Shown: positions 7,759-15,542 of the stretch, in pieces | Position numbering within the stretch: position 1 is the first letter of the stretch | Layout: each line of letters starts with the position of its first letter | NCBI GenBank assembly: GCA_964540295.1 | Contig: CAZIMT010000013.1 | Coordinates: forward strand, 1 to 33,813 | Reading direction: 5' to 3' | Source of the DNA: CAZCPB01 sp964540295 | GTDB lineage: Bacteria; Planctomycetota; Phycisphaerae; Phycisphaerales; UBA1924 | Length of the DNA: 33,813 nt | Translations under genes and position numbers: made by a program | Notes under the pieces: generated by a model | The model's input: only the letters and a program-made list of their open reading frames with translations | Database searches by the model: none | What the model was told of the DNA's origin: nothing

Positions 7759-10128
7759 TCAACGGTCCGCGAGCTTGTCCCAGCGAGCGGCCTCGGCGCT
7801 GTCGGTGTTCTTTCGAGCCAGTTCCGCGAGCGACCGGGCGAGCTCGACCGCGCTCGGGCACGACGGGCCGATGTTGGCGGCGTAGATCGCGTGGGCGGCC
7901 GTGAGTTCTCGCCGCGCGTCGCCAGCCCGTCCCAGTTGGAGCAAGCTCATCCCGCGCACTTTGCGGATCTCGCCTAGGTTGAGATGGTCCGGCGGCATGG
8001 TCTTGGCCAGCGTTTCGAAGCCGGACGAAAAGAGCGGTTCGGCCTCGTCGCCGCGCCCCAGCCCGCTGAGCGCCCGAGCCAGCTGGATCTGAAAAGACGG
8101 CACGCGATCGCCCACGCCGCTGGGCGATTGGGCTTCGTGTGCGAGCACCGCACTCGCGAGCTGCTCAGCTTCCGCGAAGCGCCCGGTGTTGTTGTAAATC
8201 TGGCAGAGATCGCCCTTGACGACCAGCGTCGAATGGTCGTATTCGCCAAGCCTTGAGACGAAGTCGGCGAGGACCGATTCCGCATCCGCCACGGGCCCGT
8301 CTGTTTTCCCCTGCTTGGTCTGGGCGTGCGCACGGTATAGCAGCGAGTTGAGCACAAAGTTCGGCTGTGTTGATGGCTCTGCGCGGCGTCGTTGATACGC
8401 ATCGTTATAATATTGCTCGGCCTCCGCGTAGCGTTCCTTCGTCAGCATGAACGCGCCCATGCGTTGGATCGCGGCCGTGGTCTGGCGATGGTTCGGGCCG
8501 AGCCCCTGTTCGAGCAACTCCGCCGCCCGTCTCAGCTGCGGCTCGGCCTTGTCGAGAAGACTGAGCTTGCGGTACAGGTTCCCAAGCCGCTCGCGCACCG
8601 CGCCTTCTTGTGCGGGCTTGCCGACGAACGCCGAATCTACCGCGACCGCGGCCTTGTCCAGGATCTGCCGCACTGTCGGCTCGGGCTGCCCCGGACCGAC
8701 GGGCTCTAGATCCAGCACGTCATAGTTGAAAAAATCGGTGACAGCCGTGGCGATCTTGGTCTGAGTCTCGCTCTCGGCCTGAGCCGCTTCCACGGCGTGA
8801 AGGCGTTCCTGCGCAAGGTGCTCGGCGGCGACAGCCCGGTCGCGCTCGGACCGCGCGGTAATGAAGCCGTAGGTTGTTGCCGCGCTGCCCAGCATGAGCG
8901 CGCCCGCGACGCCAGCTGCGGCGATCAGGAGCTTGCGGTTCCGCTTGGCGAACTTCTGGATGCGGTACCGCGCGCTGGGCGGCCCGGCCAGCACGGGCTC
9001 GTCGCGCAGATGCCGCCCGATGTCCGCGGCCAATTCGCTGGCGCTTGCGTAACGCCGCACACGCTCCTTCTCGATCGCCCGCATCACGATCCAGTCCAGG
9101 TCGCCGCGCAGTTGCGACGCCAGCCCGCGGGGGTCGCTGCGGCGCAGCGCCGCCAGCTTCTCCGAGGGCGTGGGCCGCGCTGACGTGGGTGTTTTGGGCT
9201 TAGTCCGCGACTTGGGCTCTGCGGAGACCGAATCGCGGATCAGCGTGCTGGGCTTGGGCGGGTCAACATCGCGGATCAGCCGCACGATCTCGGGCAGCCC
9301 GGCCGCGCGCAGGGCCGTCGCCTCGAACGGCAGCGATCCTGTCAGCAGCTCATAGAGCAGCACGCCCAGCGAGTAGATATCCGTGCGCGTGTCGATGTCC
9401 TGCCCGGTCATCTCCGCCTGCTCGGGGCTCATGTACTCGGGGGTGCCGATCATCCGCCCCTGCTCGGTGTAAACCGAGTGCTCGGTCAGCGGGCGGTGCA
9501 GCGCTTTCGCCACGCCGAAGTCGATCACCTTGGGCACCGGCTTGTCGTCCTTGATCTCGACGAGCACGTTGCTGGGCTTGATATCGCGGTGAACGATCCC
9601 CTTCTGGTGGGCGTGCTGCACCGCGTCGCACACCAGCATGAACAGCACCAGCCGCTCGCGCACCGGCAGCCGCGCCTTGTCGCAATAGTCGGTGATCGAG
9701 GCTCCCGCGACGTGCTCCATCACGAAGTACGGCAGCCCCGCCCCGGTCTCGCCCGCGTCCAGCACCGTGGCCACGTTGGGGTGGTTCATGAGCGCTAGCG
9801 CTTGCCGTTCGGCGCTGAAGCGCCCGATCACCTCGCGCGATCCCATCCCCGGCTTGATGACCTTGATCGCCACGCGGCGGCGCACCGGCGTGTCTTGCTG
9901 AGCGAGATACACCACCCCGAACCCGCCCTCGCCCAGCCGGCTCAACAGGCGGTAGGGCCCGATGCTGGTGCCGTCGAGGTGCTCGGTGGTGGCCACACCG
10001 ATGGGCGCGAGACTGCCCCAAGTGGTGAGCGTGCCGACCGTGGCGGGCGAGCCCGCCTTGGCCGGGCCGACCGGCTCGGATCGATCAGGATTGAGGCCGG
10101 GGTTGAGGTTGGGGTTGAGGTTGGTCAT
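7759..10128 (-). CDS. Membrane-anchored Ser/Thr protein kinase with TPR-like tail
   Basis: The gene encodes 789 aa. The kinase domain covers about residues 58-378: glycine loop GEGGFGVVYLA at 66-76, Lys89 in VAIKVI, HRDIKPSN at 180-187, DFGVAKA at 203-209 and GTPEYMSPEQA at 228-238. A Pro/Ser/Lys-rich insert at about 300-330 lies inside the C-lobe. A single membrane helix at about 399-423 follows a basic stretch. The rest contains a short coiled-coil-like part and helical repeats (RLGNLYRKL, AEPQLRRAAELLEQGLGPNH) typical of TPRs. This is the common planctomycete kinase layout. A further in-frame extension to 10272 would cross the sucD start, so the ATG at 10128 is chosen; it opens with an Asn-Pro repeat from tandem GGTTGA/GGTTGG hexamers. 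Substrates are unknown. Confidence 0.9.
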   Translation of the reverse strand: MTNLNPNLNPGLNPDRSEPVGPAKAGSPATVGTLTTWGSLAPIGVATTEHLDGTSIGPYRLLSRLGEGGFGVVYLAQQDTPVRRRVAIKVIKPGMGSREVIGRFSAERQALALMNHPNVATVLDAGETGAGLPYFVMEHVAGASITDYCDKARLPVRERLVLFMLVCDAVQHAHQKGIVHRDIKPSNVLVEIKDDKPVPKVIDFGVAKALHRPLTEHSVYTEQGRMIGTPEYMSPEQAEMTGQDIDTRTDIYSLGVLLYELLTGSLPFEATALRAAGLPEIVRLIRDVDPPKPSTLIRDSVSAEPKSRTKPKTPTSARPTPSEKLAALRRSDPRGLASQLRGDLDWIVMRAIEKERVRRYASASELAADIGRHLRDEPVLAGPPSARYRIQKFAKRNRKLLIAAAGVAGALMLGSAATTYGFITARSERDRAVAAEHLAQERLHAVEAAQAESETQTKIATAVTDFFNYDVLDLEPVGPGQPEPTVRQILDKAAVAVDSAFVGKPAQEGAVRERLGNLYRKLSLLDKAEPQLRRAAELLEQGLGPNHRQTTAAIQRMGAFMLTKERYAEAEQYYNDAYQRRRAEPSTQPNFVLNSLLYRAHAQTKQGKTDGPVADAESVLADFVSRLGEYDHSTLVVKGDLCQIYNNTGRFAEAEQLASAVLAHEAQSPSGVGDRVPSFQIQLARALSGLGRGDEAEPLFSSGFETLAKTMPPDHLNLGEIRKVRGMSLLQLGRAGDARRELTAAHAIYAANIGPSCPSAVELARSLAELARKNTDSAEAARWDKLADR

Positions 10129-10144
10129 GCGCGCACGCCCGAGA

Positions 10145-10150
10145 AGTTTA
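10145..10150 (-). promoter_or_regulatory. Possible -10 box (TAAACT) of the kinase gene
   Basis: On the minus strand TAAACT lies 16 nt before the kinase ATG at 10128, giving a leader of about ten nucleotides. No good -35 is visible. Confidence 0.4.
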
Positions 10151-10232
10151 CCCGCAGAGCCTCGCCGGACGCGCCCGGAATCGATCGCTCGCAACATTTC
10201 GCGCGTCTCTTTCGCGTTCTCGGCCGGGCCTC

Positions 10233-10238
10233 TACACT
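10233..10238 (+). promoter_or_regulatory. Possible -10 box (TACACT) of sucD
   Basis: TACACT ends 8 nt before the sucD ATG. Transcription would start at or within a nucleotide or two of the start codon, implying a leaderless mRNA. No Shine-Dalgarno is present, which agrees. Confidence 0.45.
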
Positions 10239-10246
10239 CTCCGCCT

Positions 10247-11290
10247 ATGGCCATCCTGATCGACCACACCACGCGCGTCCTCTGTCAAGGCATCACCGGC
10301 ACCTCTGGGGCCGTCCACACTAAGGGGTGCTTTGAATACGGCACGAAAATGGTTGGCGGCGTCACGCCTGGCAAGGGCGGCACTCGGTTCCTGGTCGAGG
10401 GGAACGCTAACGGGCTGCCGATCTTCGACACTGTCGAGGCCGCCGTGAAGGCCACCGGCGCGACGGCCACCATGATCTTCGTCCCGCCCGCCTTCTCAGC
10501 CGACGCGATTCTCGAGGCCGCCGCCGCCGGGCTCAGCGTCATCTGCTGCATCACCGAGGGCGTGCCGGTACAGGACATGATCAAGACGCGGGCGGTGCTT
10601 GATGAGATGAACCGCGAGTGGGGCGTGGCCAACGGCGCGTGGCGCGAGGCCGACGGCAAGGGCCCGCAGGTTCTTTCGAGGTACACGCTGGTCGGGCCGA
10701 ACTGCCCGGGAGTCATCACGCCCGGCCCCAAGACCGGAGACGGCAAGTTTGGTCGAGACGAGTCCGGTTCCTTCTTCACCAACGCCGGGTGCAAGATCGG
10801 CATCATGCCCGGCTACATCCACACCCACGTGAGCCAGAGCAGGTTGGGAAAGGCCGTGGGCATCGTGAGCCGCTCGGGCACGCTGACCTACGAGGCGGTG
10901 TGGCAGACCAGCACCATGGGCCTCGGGCAGAGCACCTGCGTGGGCATCGGGGGCGACCCGGTGCGCGGGCTCAACCACATCGACTGCATCAAGCTGTTCG
11001 AGGCCGACCCCGACACGCACGGGATCATCATGATCGGCGAGATCGGCGGCAGCGACGAGATCGAGGCGGCGGCGTACATCAAGCAGCACGTCAAGAAGCC
11101 GACGGCCGCGTTTATCGCGGGCCAGACCGCGCCCCCGGGCCGCCGCATGGGCCACGCGGGCGCGATCATCGGCGGGGCCGACGACACCGCCGCCGCCAAG
11201 ATCACCGCCCTGCTGGCCGCAGGCGTCGAGGTTGCCATGAGCCCGGCTGAGATGGGGCAGGCGATGGGCCGAGCCATGAAGCTGGAGTAG
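10247..11290 (+). CDS. sucD: Succinyl-CoA ligase (ADP/GDP-forming) alpha subunit
   Basis: The gene encodes 347 aa, longer than the usual ~290. The CoA-binding Rossmann part includes VLCQGITGTSG at 12-21. The body carries LVGPNCPGVITPG (148-160), VGIVSRSGTLTYEA (204-217), GQSTCVGIGGDP (227-238) and GEIGGSDEIEAAAYI. The phosphorylated His is His303 in RRMGHAGAI. Two insertions relative to the E. coli protein are visible: about 24 residues before TLVGPNCPG and about 21 residues between GVITPG and CKIGIMPG. The enzyme couples succinyl-CoA to succinate and NTP formation in the TCA cycle with the beta subunit SucC. No sucC lies in the window, whereas the two are normally adjacent. The longer frame from 9962 would overlap the divergent kinase, so the ATG at 10247 is used. 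Confidence 0.95.
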   Translation: MAILIDHTTRVLCQGITGTSGAVHTKGCFEYGTKMVGGVTPGKGGTRFLVEGNANGLPIFDTVEAAVKATGATATMIFVPPAFSADAILEAAAAGLSVICCITEGVPVQDMIKTRAVLDEMNREWGVANGAWREADGKGPQVLSRYTLVGPNCPGVITPGPKTGDGKFGRDESGSFFTNAGCKIGIMPGYIHTHVSQSRLGKAVGIVSRSGTLTYEAVWQTSTMGLGQSTCVGIGGDPVRGLNHIDCIKLFEADPDTHGIIMIGEIGGSDEIEAAAYIKQHVKKPTAAFIAGQTAPPGRRMGHAGAIIGGADDTAAAKITALLAAGVEVAMSPAEMGQAMGRAMKLE

Positions 11291-11304
11291 GCAGGTTGCA
11301 AAGA

Positions 11305-11407
11305 AGCGAGTGAGCGGAACAGCGAGACAGCGAAACAGCGAGACAGGGAAGAAGGCGGACCAGACTTTTCCGCCTGTTTCGCTGACTCGCTGTTTCCCTG
11401 TCTCGCT
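11305..11407. repeat. 8-bp tandem repeat folded into a 39-bp inverted repeat
   Basis: The left side is a chain of 8-nt units from 11305: AGCGAGTG, AGCGGAAC, AGCGAGAC, AGCGAAAC, AGCGAGAC, then a decayed AGGGAAGA. The mirror image lies at 11369-11407 on the other strand, again in 8-nt steps. The arms 11321-11359 and 11369-11407 pair at 34 of 39 positions around a 9-nt loop. The element lies 14 nt after the sucD stop, ahead of a convergent minus-strand gene. It could act as a terminator or RNA stabiliser, or be a selfish intergenic palindrome. Confidence 0.85.
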
Positions 11408-11762
11408 ACGCCACCAACGAAAACCCCTGTGCTTCTTCGTGTCGCCGCGTGGTGAAGAACTCGCTCGCAGAGGCGCGCGGCTCGTCCGCCCAGTCGAGAG
11501 GTCTGTTCGCGTGGTCGAGAAAGCCTCGCGCGCGAGCCAGCGGCGTGCGCACCACGCGGTGACACGGACAAACACCGGGAAGAGAAACCAAGAGGTGAGC
11601 GAGGGTCGTCGGCCGCGCGGCGGCTCGCGCCGGGGCGCGGGCGGGGCGCAACCACTCATGAAAAATGGCGTGCGTCCCTGACCAAAGGCCTGACTAGAGG
11701 GTTGGCCAAAGGTTCACGCCAAGTGTTGTTTCACTCAAGCAAGCACGAGCGTGCCAACCCGC
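11408..11762. other. 355-nt gap with no confident gene
   Basis: A GC-rich minus-strand ORF (11406-11651, 81 codons) has G/C-rich third positions. However, its stop lies inside the hairpin arm, its first part is Arg/Ala/Pro low complexity, and I recognise no family. I see no tRNA, promoter or attachment site. From about 11640 the sequence turns less GC-rich without recognisable features. Confidence 0.4.
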
Positions 11763-12302
11763 CTAGCAGCCAGCTTCGATCGCGACGACGAAGGCGTCGA
11801 AGTCCTCGCCGGTGACGAACTCGTCGCCGTCGAAATCGCTGACCACGTCGCCCGCTTCGAAGGCGGTGACGTACTCGTCGTAATCGTCACCAGTCAGGAA
11901 CCCGTCGGCGTCAAAGTCGGCCAGGCTGCACGCGGTGGGGCAGCCTGACGAACCGCAGAAGAAGGGGATGCGTGCGACGTTCGACAGCGCCTCGCCGCTC
12001 GCGGCCCCCGAGTCTGTGACGAACCACTGGGCGAAGAGAACCTGCCCCGGCGTGACCTCTCCGGAAGTCAGCGACCAGTGCAAGGTCGCCACGCCAGCGG
12101 TGGGCCTGGTGCCCAAGGTGAGCTGAGCGTCGAACCAGCGCGTCGGGGTGATCCGGCCGCTCACGGGCGCGATGGACGAGAGACCGAGCCGGGCCGACGT
12201 CCCGCCCAAGGCGTTGTCGAGCCCGAGCCGGAACTCGACAAAGCCCTGCTGTTGCTGGGAGGTCAGGGCGGCGGTGTTGCCAGCTTGGAATCTGAACCGC
12301 AA
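11763..12302 (-). pseudogene. 5'-truncated GC-dockerin secreted protein
   Basis: The readable frame gives 179 aa. The body is a short beta-rich segment (GLDNALGGTSARLGL, VATLHWSL, GQVLFAQWFVTDSG). It ends in a complete GC-type dockerin: DFDADGFLTGDDYDEYV, then DFDGDEFVTGEDFDAFV, closing in EAGC. No signal peptide precedes it. The only start at the frame's head is a TTG at 12302, and in-frame coding-like codons continue about ten residues further to a TGA at 12333-12335. The other three dockerin genes here begin with a signal peptide or lipobox, so this one has probably lost its 5' end by deletion or frameshift next to the MGMT gene. A short intact gene with a non-canonical start is less likely. 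Confidence 0.65.
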
Positions 12303-12407
12303 CAGATCTGCTCGGACATGCTGTGTTTCCGCTCAAAGAGACTGTTCTGAGGGGAAGGAACGCGGCCCGGCGACCAGTACTGCTTCGAACGTCCAGAAAA
12401 CTTCGCG

Positions 12408-13106
12408 CTATAAAATCTGTCCAACGGCCGCGAACAGCGAGCCGGTCGCGCTCGCCCTGCCCGGGCTCGTGCTGTCCCCGGCGTGAAGACTCTCGTGATC
12501 GAGCAGCCAGCGTTTGCGATGCAGCCCGCCGCCGTAGCCGCCAAGCTTGCCAGTCTTTTCGATGACCCGGTGGCAGGGGATCACGATCGCGAGCCGGTTG
12601 GCCCCGTTGGCCTGCCCGACGGCTCGGCAGGAGTTGAGGTTGTCGAGCGCGCGAGCGATCTCGTTGTATGACGTGGTCTGGCCGTAGGGAATGCGCAAGA
12701 GTCGTTCCCACACGGCGCGGTGAAACGGCGGGCCGGGTGTATCAAGCGAGACGGTGAAGGACCGGAGCGTGCCAGCGAAATACCCGGCGAGTTCGCGTTC
12801 GAGCAAAGATATGTGGGAGGACATGTGGGGGGACATGTGGGGGGACAGACGCTGGTTGTCGCCCTCGAGGATCGGCGTGCCGATACGCCGTTCGAGGTCG
12901 GCCAGTTCGCGCGCGAGCGCGAGGAGGTCGGCGAACTCGCACAGGCATACCCCGCGCGACGTTGCGGCCAGGACCATCTCGCCCAGCGGCGTGGCGACAG
13001 TCTGGCGCAGGATCGAGGTTGGCTCGAAGAGGCTGGGCAACGAGGTGAGCGTACGTGACCCGAAGGTGAGCGTTCGGCGAGCGAGGAGATCACCGATTTG
13101 ACACAT
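12408..13106 (-). CDS. Methylated-DNA--protein-cysteine S-methyltransferase (Ogt/MGMT type)
   Basis: The gene encodes 232 aa and repairs O6-alkylguanine by a suicide transfer to Cys. The N-terminal ribonuclease-like part (about 30-120) contains VATPLGEMVLAATSRGVCLCEF and the ELAGYFAGTLRSF segment. The C-terminal domain holds RIPYGQTTSYNEIA, the DNA-contacting RAVGQANGANR at 161-171 and the active-site IPCHRVI with Cys178. An irregular Ser-Pro-His-Met linker at about 88-99 comes from three 12-bp tandem repeats. The final ~25 residues are Ser/Gly/Ala-rich and probably unstructured. The ATG at 13106 touches the palindrome at 13107-13120, so MarR control of this promoter is likely. A longer frame to 13595 lies in the marR gene and is rejected. 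Confidence 0.93.
   Translation of the reverse strand: MCQIGDLLARRTLTFGSRTLTSLPSLFEPTSILRQTVATPLGEMVLAATSRGVCLCEFADLLALARELADLERRIGTPILEGDNQRLSPHMSPHMSSHISLLERELAGYFAGTLRSFTVSLDTPGPPFHRAVWERLLRIPYGQTTSYNEIARALDNLNSCRAVGQANGANRLAIVIPCHRVIEKTGKLGGYGGGLHRKRWLLDHESLHAGDSTSPGRASATGSLFAAVGQIL
12811..12846. repeat. In-frame 12-bp tandem repeat, three units
   Basis: Three 12-bp units (ATGTGGGAGGAC, then ATGTGGGGGGAC twice) lie inside the MGMT gene. The period is a multiple of three, so copy-number change would lengthen or shorten the inter-domain linker by four residues without a frameshift. Confidence 0.9.
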
Positions 13107-13120
13107 GTTGTTGCAACAAC
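13107..13120. promoter_or_regulatory. Perfect 14-bp palindrome, putative MarR operator
   Basis: GTTGTTGCAACAAC equals its own reverse complement. It lies directly in front of the MGMT start codon and 67 nt before the marR ATG at 13188, in the divergent space between them. MarR dimers commonly bind TTG-N-CAA dyads, so autorepression and control of MGMT are expected. This is an inference. Confidence 0.7.
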
Positions 13121-13187
13121 TACTGTTGACGCCGGAATACCGTCCTATCGGCCGGCCATCTCCCCTTTCTTCCTGCCTTGCCGAACC

Positions 13188-13715
13188 ATGAAGCACGCGA
13201 ACCTTCAGCACGAGATCCAGAAGCGCGAGGCGTTCGATTCGCCCGAGCAGGAGGCCTTCTTGAACGTGCAGCGTTCGGCGTCCCTGCTGGGTGTGCCGTT
13301 TGATCGCCTGTTCAAGTCGCGCGGGCTGACGGGTGCGTCGTACAACGTGCTGCGGATCCTGCGCGGGGCTGGCGAGTGCGGGCGGGCGTGCCACGAGATC
13401 GGCGAGCAGATGGTGGCGCACGTGCCGGACGTCACGCGGCTGATCGATCGGCTCGAAGGCGAGAAGCTGGTCACCCGCTCGCGTTGCGACAAGGACCGCC
13501 GCGTGATCCATGTGAAGATCAGCAAAGCGGGGCTTGAGATGCTCGCGAGCTTGGATGGGCCTCTGTCGGACTTGCACAAGGCGCAGCTGGGGCACCTAGC
13601 CCGCAAGGAACTGGCGGAGTTAAACCGCATCCTCGTGAAGGCGAGGCAGTTCAAGATGGAGGCGCCTGGAGCGCCAACTCTTCGGTCGCGAGCGGCCCCG
13701 GCGAAGAGGAGCTAG
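13188..13715 (+). CDS. MarR-family transcriptional regulator
   Basis: The gene encodes 175 aa. The winged helix covers about 46-115: LTGASYNVLRILRG, then HEIGEQMVAHVPDVTRLIDRLE as the recognition helix region, then VTRSRCDKDRRVIHVKIS as the wing. Flanking helices would form the dimer. The ATG at 13188 is chosen because an upstream extension would read through the operator. Two Cys at 64 and 68 in the helix region and one at 100 could be redox sensors; this is speculation. YceI follows 89 nt downstream on the same strand and MGMT is divergent, suggesting one stress-linked module. Confidence 0.9.
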   Translation: MKHANLQHEIQKREAFDSPEQEAFLNVQRSASLLGVPFDRLFKSRGLTGASYNVLRILRGAGECGRACHEIGEQMVAHVPDVTRLIDRLEGEKLVTRSRCDKDRRVIHVKISKAGLEMLASLDGPLSDLHKAQLGHLARKELAELNRILVKARQFKMEAPGAPTLRSRAAPAKRS

Positions 13716-13733
13716 ACGAGTCTTTCGTGTTCG

Positions 13734-13757
13734 CGCGATCCGAGCGTTCGGATCGCG
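13734..13757. promoter_or_regulatory. Perfect stem-loop between marR and yceI
   Basis: CGCGATCCGA and TCGGATCGCG pair completely around GCGT. No T-run follows, so this may be a partial terminator, a processing site or a second operator rather than a standard terminator. Confidence 0.6.
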
Positions 13758-13804
13758 GAGTTCGTGTGATGTTGAGAACCACTTTGTTACCAAGGAGATC
13801 GTGA

Positions 13805-14449
13805 ATGAAAACGAGAACGATGAAACGTGGCGTCTGGTTCGGGTTCGGGTTGGGCGCGGCCGGTCTGGTCGCCGTCGCCGGTGTGGTGGCGAGCGTGACG
13901 ATGGGCATGGGCGAGAAGCCAGCGGCCGCGCCGGCGCTGAACGCGGGCGAGTTCAAGATCGACGGCGTCCACTCCGCCGCCATCTTTAAGGTCCAGCACC
14001 TAGGCGTGTCGCAGTCGTATGGCCGCTTCAACACCATCGAGGGCTCGTTCCTCATCGACAAGGACAAGCCCGAGGCGAGCTCGATCAACGTGACAATCCC
14101 GATTGATTCGGTGGACACCAACAACGCCAGCCGCGACAAGCACCTCAAGTCGCCCGACTTCTTCTCGGCCAAAGAGTTCGCGAAGATGAGCTTCGTGAGC
14201 AAGAGCGTCAAGAAGAACGCCGACGGCACCTTCGAGGTCGCGGGCGATTTCATGCTCCGCGGGCAGACCAAGCCGCTCACCGTCACCGTCAAGGACGGCG
14301 GGATCGGCAAGGGCATGAAGGGCGGCGAGGTCGCGGGCTTCGAGACCACCTTCAGCTTCAAGCGCAGCGACTATGGCATGGCGTTCATGGTCGGCCCGGT
14401 CGGCGAAGAGGTCGTGGTCACGATCGCGCTCGAAGGCGCACGCTCGTAA
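13805..14449 (+). CDS. YceI-family periplasmic lipocalin-like protein
   Basis: The gene encodes 214 aa. Basic residues precede a hydrophobic helix at about 10-33, a signal peptide or anchor. The YceI domain starts at FKIDGVHSAAIFKVQHLGVS and includes GRFNTIEGSF, ASSINVTIPIDSVDT, KHLKSPDFFSAKEF and ADGTFEVAGDFMLRGQTKPL. The family binds polyisoprenoid or amphiphilic ligands in a beta barrel in the periplasm and often responds to stress or alkaline pH. AAGGAG lies 7-8 nt before the ATG. Its place behind marR suggests common control. A terminator follows 49 nt after the stop. Confidence 0.93.
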   Translation: MKTRTMKRGVWFGFGLGAAGLVAVAGVVASVTMGMGEKPAAAPALNAGEFKIDGVHSAAIFKVQHLGVSQSYGRFNTIEGSFLIDKDKPEASSINVTIPIDSVDTNNASRDKHLKSPDFFSAKEFAKMSFVSKSVKKNADGTFEVAGDFMLRGQTKPLTVTVKDGGIGKGMKGGEVAGFETTFSFKRSDYGMAFMVGPVGEEVVVTIALEGARS

Positions 14450-14497
14450 GCGAGCGGCATCGAGCGTGGCGTTGCCTGTGACAGTCTCAGTATCCAT

Positions 14498-14530
14498 CGC
14501 GCGGCGGTGAGAACCGCCGCGCGGCTTTGC
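14498..14530 (+). terminator. Intrinsic terminator after yceI
   Basis: CGCGCGGCGGT pairs over 11 bp with ACCGCCGCGCG around a GAGA tetraloop, followed by GCTTTG. The T-run is short, but the stem is long, perfect and GC-rich. Confidence 0.72.
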
Positions 14531-14609
14531 GGTTGATCGACTTTGGCGAGGCACGCGGCGATGATCTGCGCGGAAGCTCTCAGAAAACTATCGTTCAGAA
14601 AGTCAATCG

Positions 14610-15503
14610 ATGGATCCGAGCATGTTGAAGCAGATCGCCCTGGGGACCGTGCCGCCGGGGCTGGCCGGGCTCGCGGTGCTGATGCTTTGGTGGTGGCGTG
14701 GCCGGGGCGCGAACCGAGCTGGCGCACTCGCGTTCGGCGCGGCGGCGCTGGGCGTGGCGTTCATACCGATCGCGGCGCTCGTGCTCGGAAAGTTCGCGTG
14801 GAAGCCAACGTCCGCGTCGCAGTGGGTTCCGTGGTTCGGGCTGATGAGCGGAGCCGCCGCGTTCGTTGCGACACGCTGGTCCGCCTCTCGTGCGGCGATC
14901 TGGATCGCCCGTCTCGTCGCCGTCGCGCTCGTCGGCTGGCTCTCGGTGCGAAGCCAGGCTGGCGCGTGGGGGGCTGAAAAAGTAGCGGTAACGCTCGGCG
15001 TCTTCGTCGGCCTGTCGGCGCTCGCGCTGTGGGCGATCGATCGGTCGCTCGCGCGTCGCTGCGTGGCGGACGTCGCGGCTCGCACGTCGCTGGTCTCTTC
15101 GCTCGTGACGATGGTCATGCTCGGCGGGGTTGCTCAGGTGCTGGTGCTGGCGTTCTTCAGTTTGGCGTTGGCGCAGACCGCGGGGATCTTGGCCGCGCTG
15201 CTGGGCGGGGTGTTCGTCGGATCGCTGTGGAAGCGCGACGTGGCGCTGTGCCCCGGCGTGTTCGACGCGCCGGTCGTGCTGGGTATGGCGATGCTGTTCC
15301 ACGGGTGCCTCTTTGGCGATTCAGAGCACCCGTGGTTGTTCGTGGGGTTGATCGTCGCGTCGCCTCTCGCGGCGGCGGTAGCGCGGCGGGCGCTGCCGCT
15401 TGACTGGCAGGGATGGAAGCGCGCGGTGATCGAAGTGGCGGCCGCGCTCACGCCGGTCGCGGTCGCGGTAGGTTTAGCGCTGGCACAGCGCCCGCCAGAG
15501 TAA
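14610..15503 (+). CDS. Polytopic membrane protein of unknown function
   Basis: The gene encodes 297 aa dominated by hydrophobic segments, at about residues 12-29, 38-60, 72-87, 94-112, 125-143, 158-190, 220-235, 244-260 and 275-293, suggesting eight or nine membrane helices. Polar loops are short, with Arg/Lys at their ends. I recognise no family. There is no clear transporter motif and no conserved acidic residue inside the helices. The ATG at 14610 lacks a good Shine-Dalgarno; an in-frame ATG at 14622 is possible. The pirin gene starts 39 nt after its stop on the same strand, so they may be co-transcribed. Confidence 0.8.
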   Translation: MDPSMLKQIALGTVPPGLAGLAVLMLWWWRGRGANRAGALAFGAAALGVAFIPIAALVLGKFAWKPTSASQWVPWFGLMSGAAAFVATRWSASRAAIWIARLVAVALVGWLSVRSQAGAWGAEKVAVTLGVFVGLSALALWAIDRSLARRCVADVAARTSLVSSLVTMVMLGGVAQVLVLAFFSLALAQTAGILAALLGGVFVGSLWKRDVALCPGVFDAPVVLGMAMLFHGCLFGDSEHPWLFVGLIVASPLAAAVARRALPLDWQGWKRAVIEVAAALTPVAVAVGLALAQRPPE

Positions 15504-15542
15504 GGAACGCGCGGGCAAGAACGCTCGCGTTCCTAGGAGGCC

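Noticed and set aside
11406..11651. Minus-strand ORF of 81 codons after sucD
   Set aside because: Third positions are GC-rich, but the stop lies in a hairpin arm, the start half is low complexity, and no family is recognisable.
10496..11659. Minus-strand ORF of 387 codons over sucD
   Set aside because: It is the antisense of a clear sucD with typical shadow composition.
14595..15302. Minus-strand ORF rich in Arg, Gln and His opposite the membrane protein
   Set aside because: The composition is that of an antisense shadow of a hydrophobic protein.
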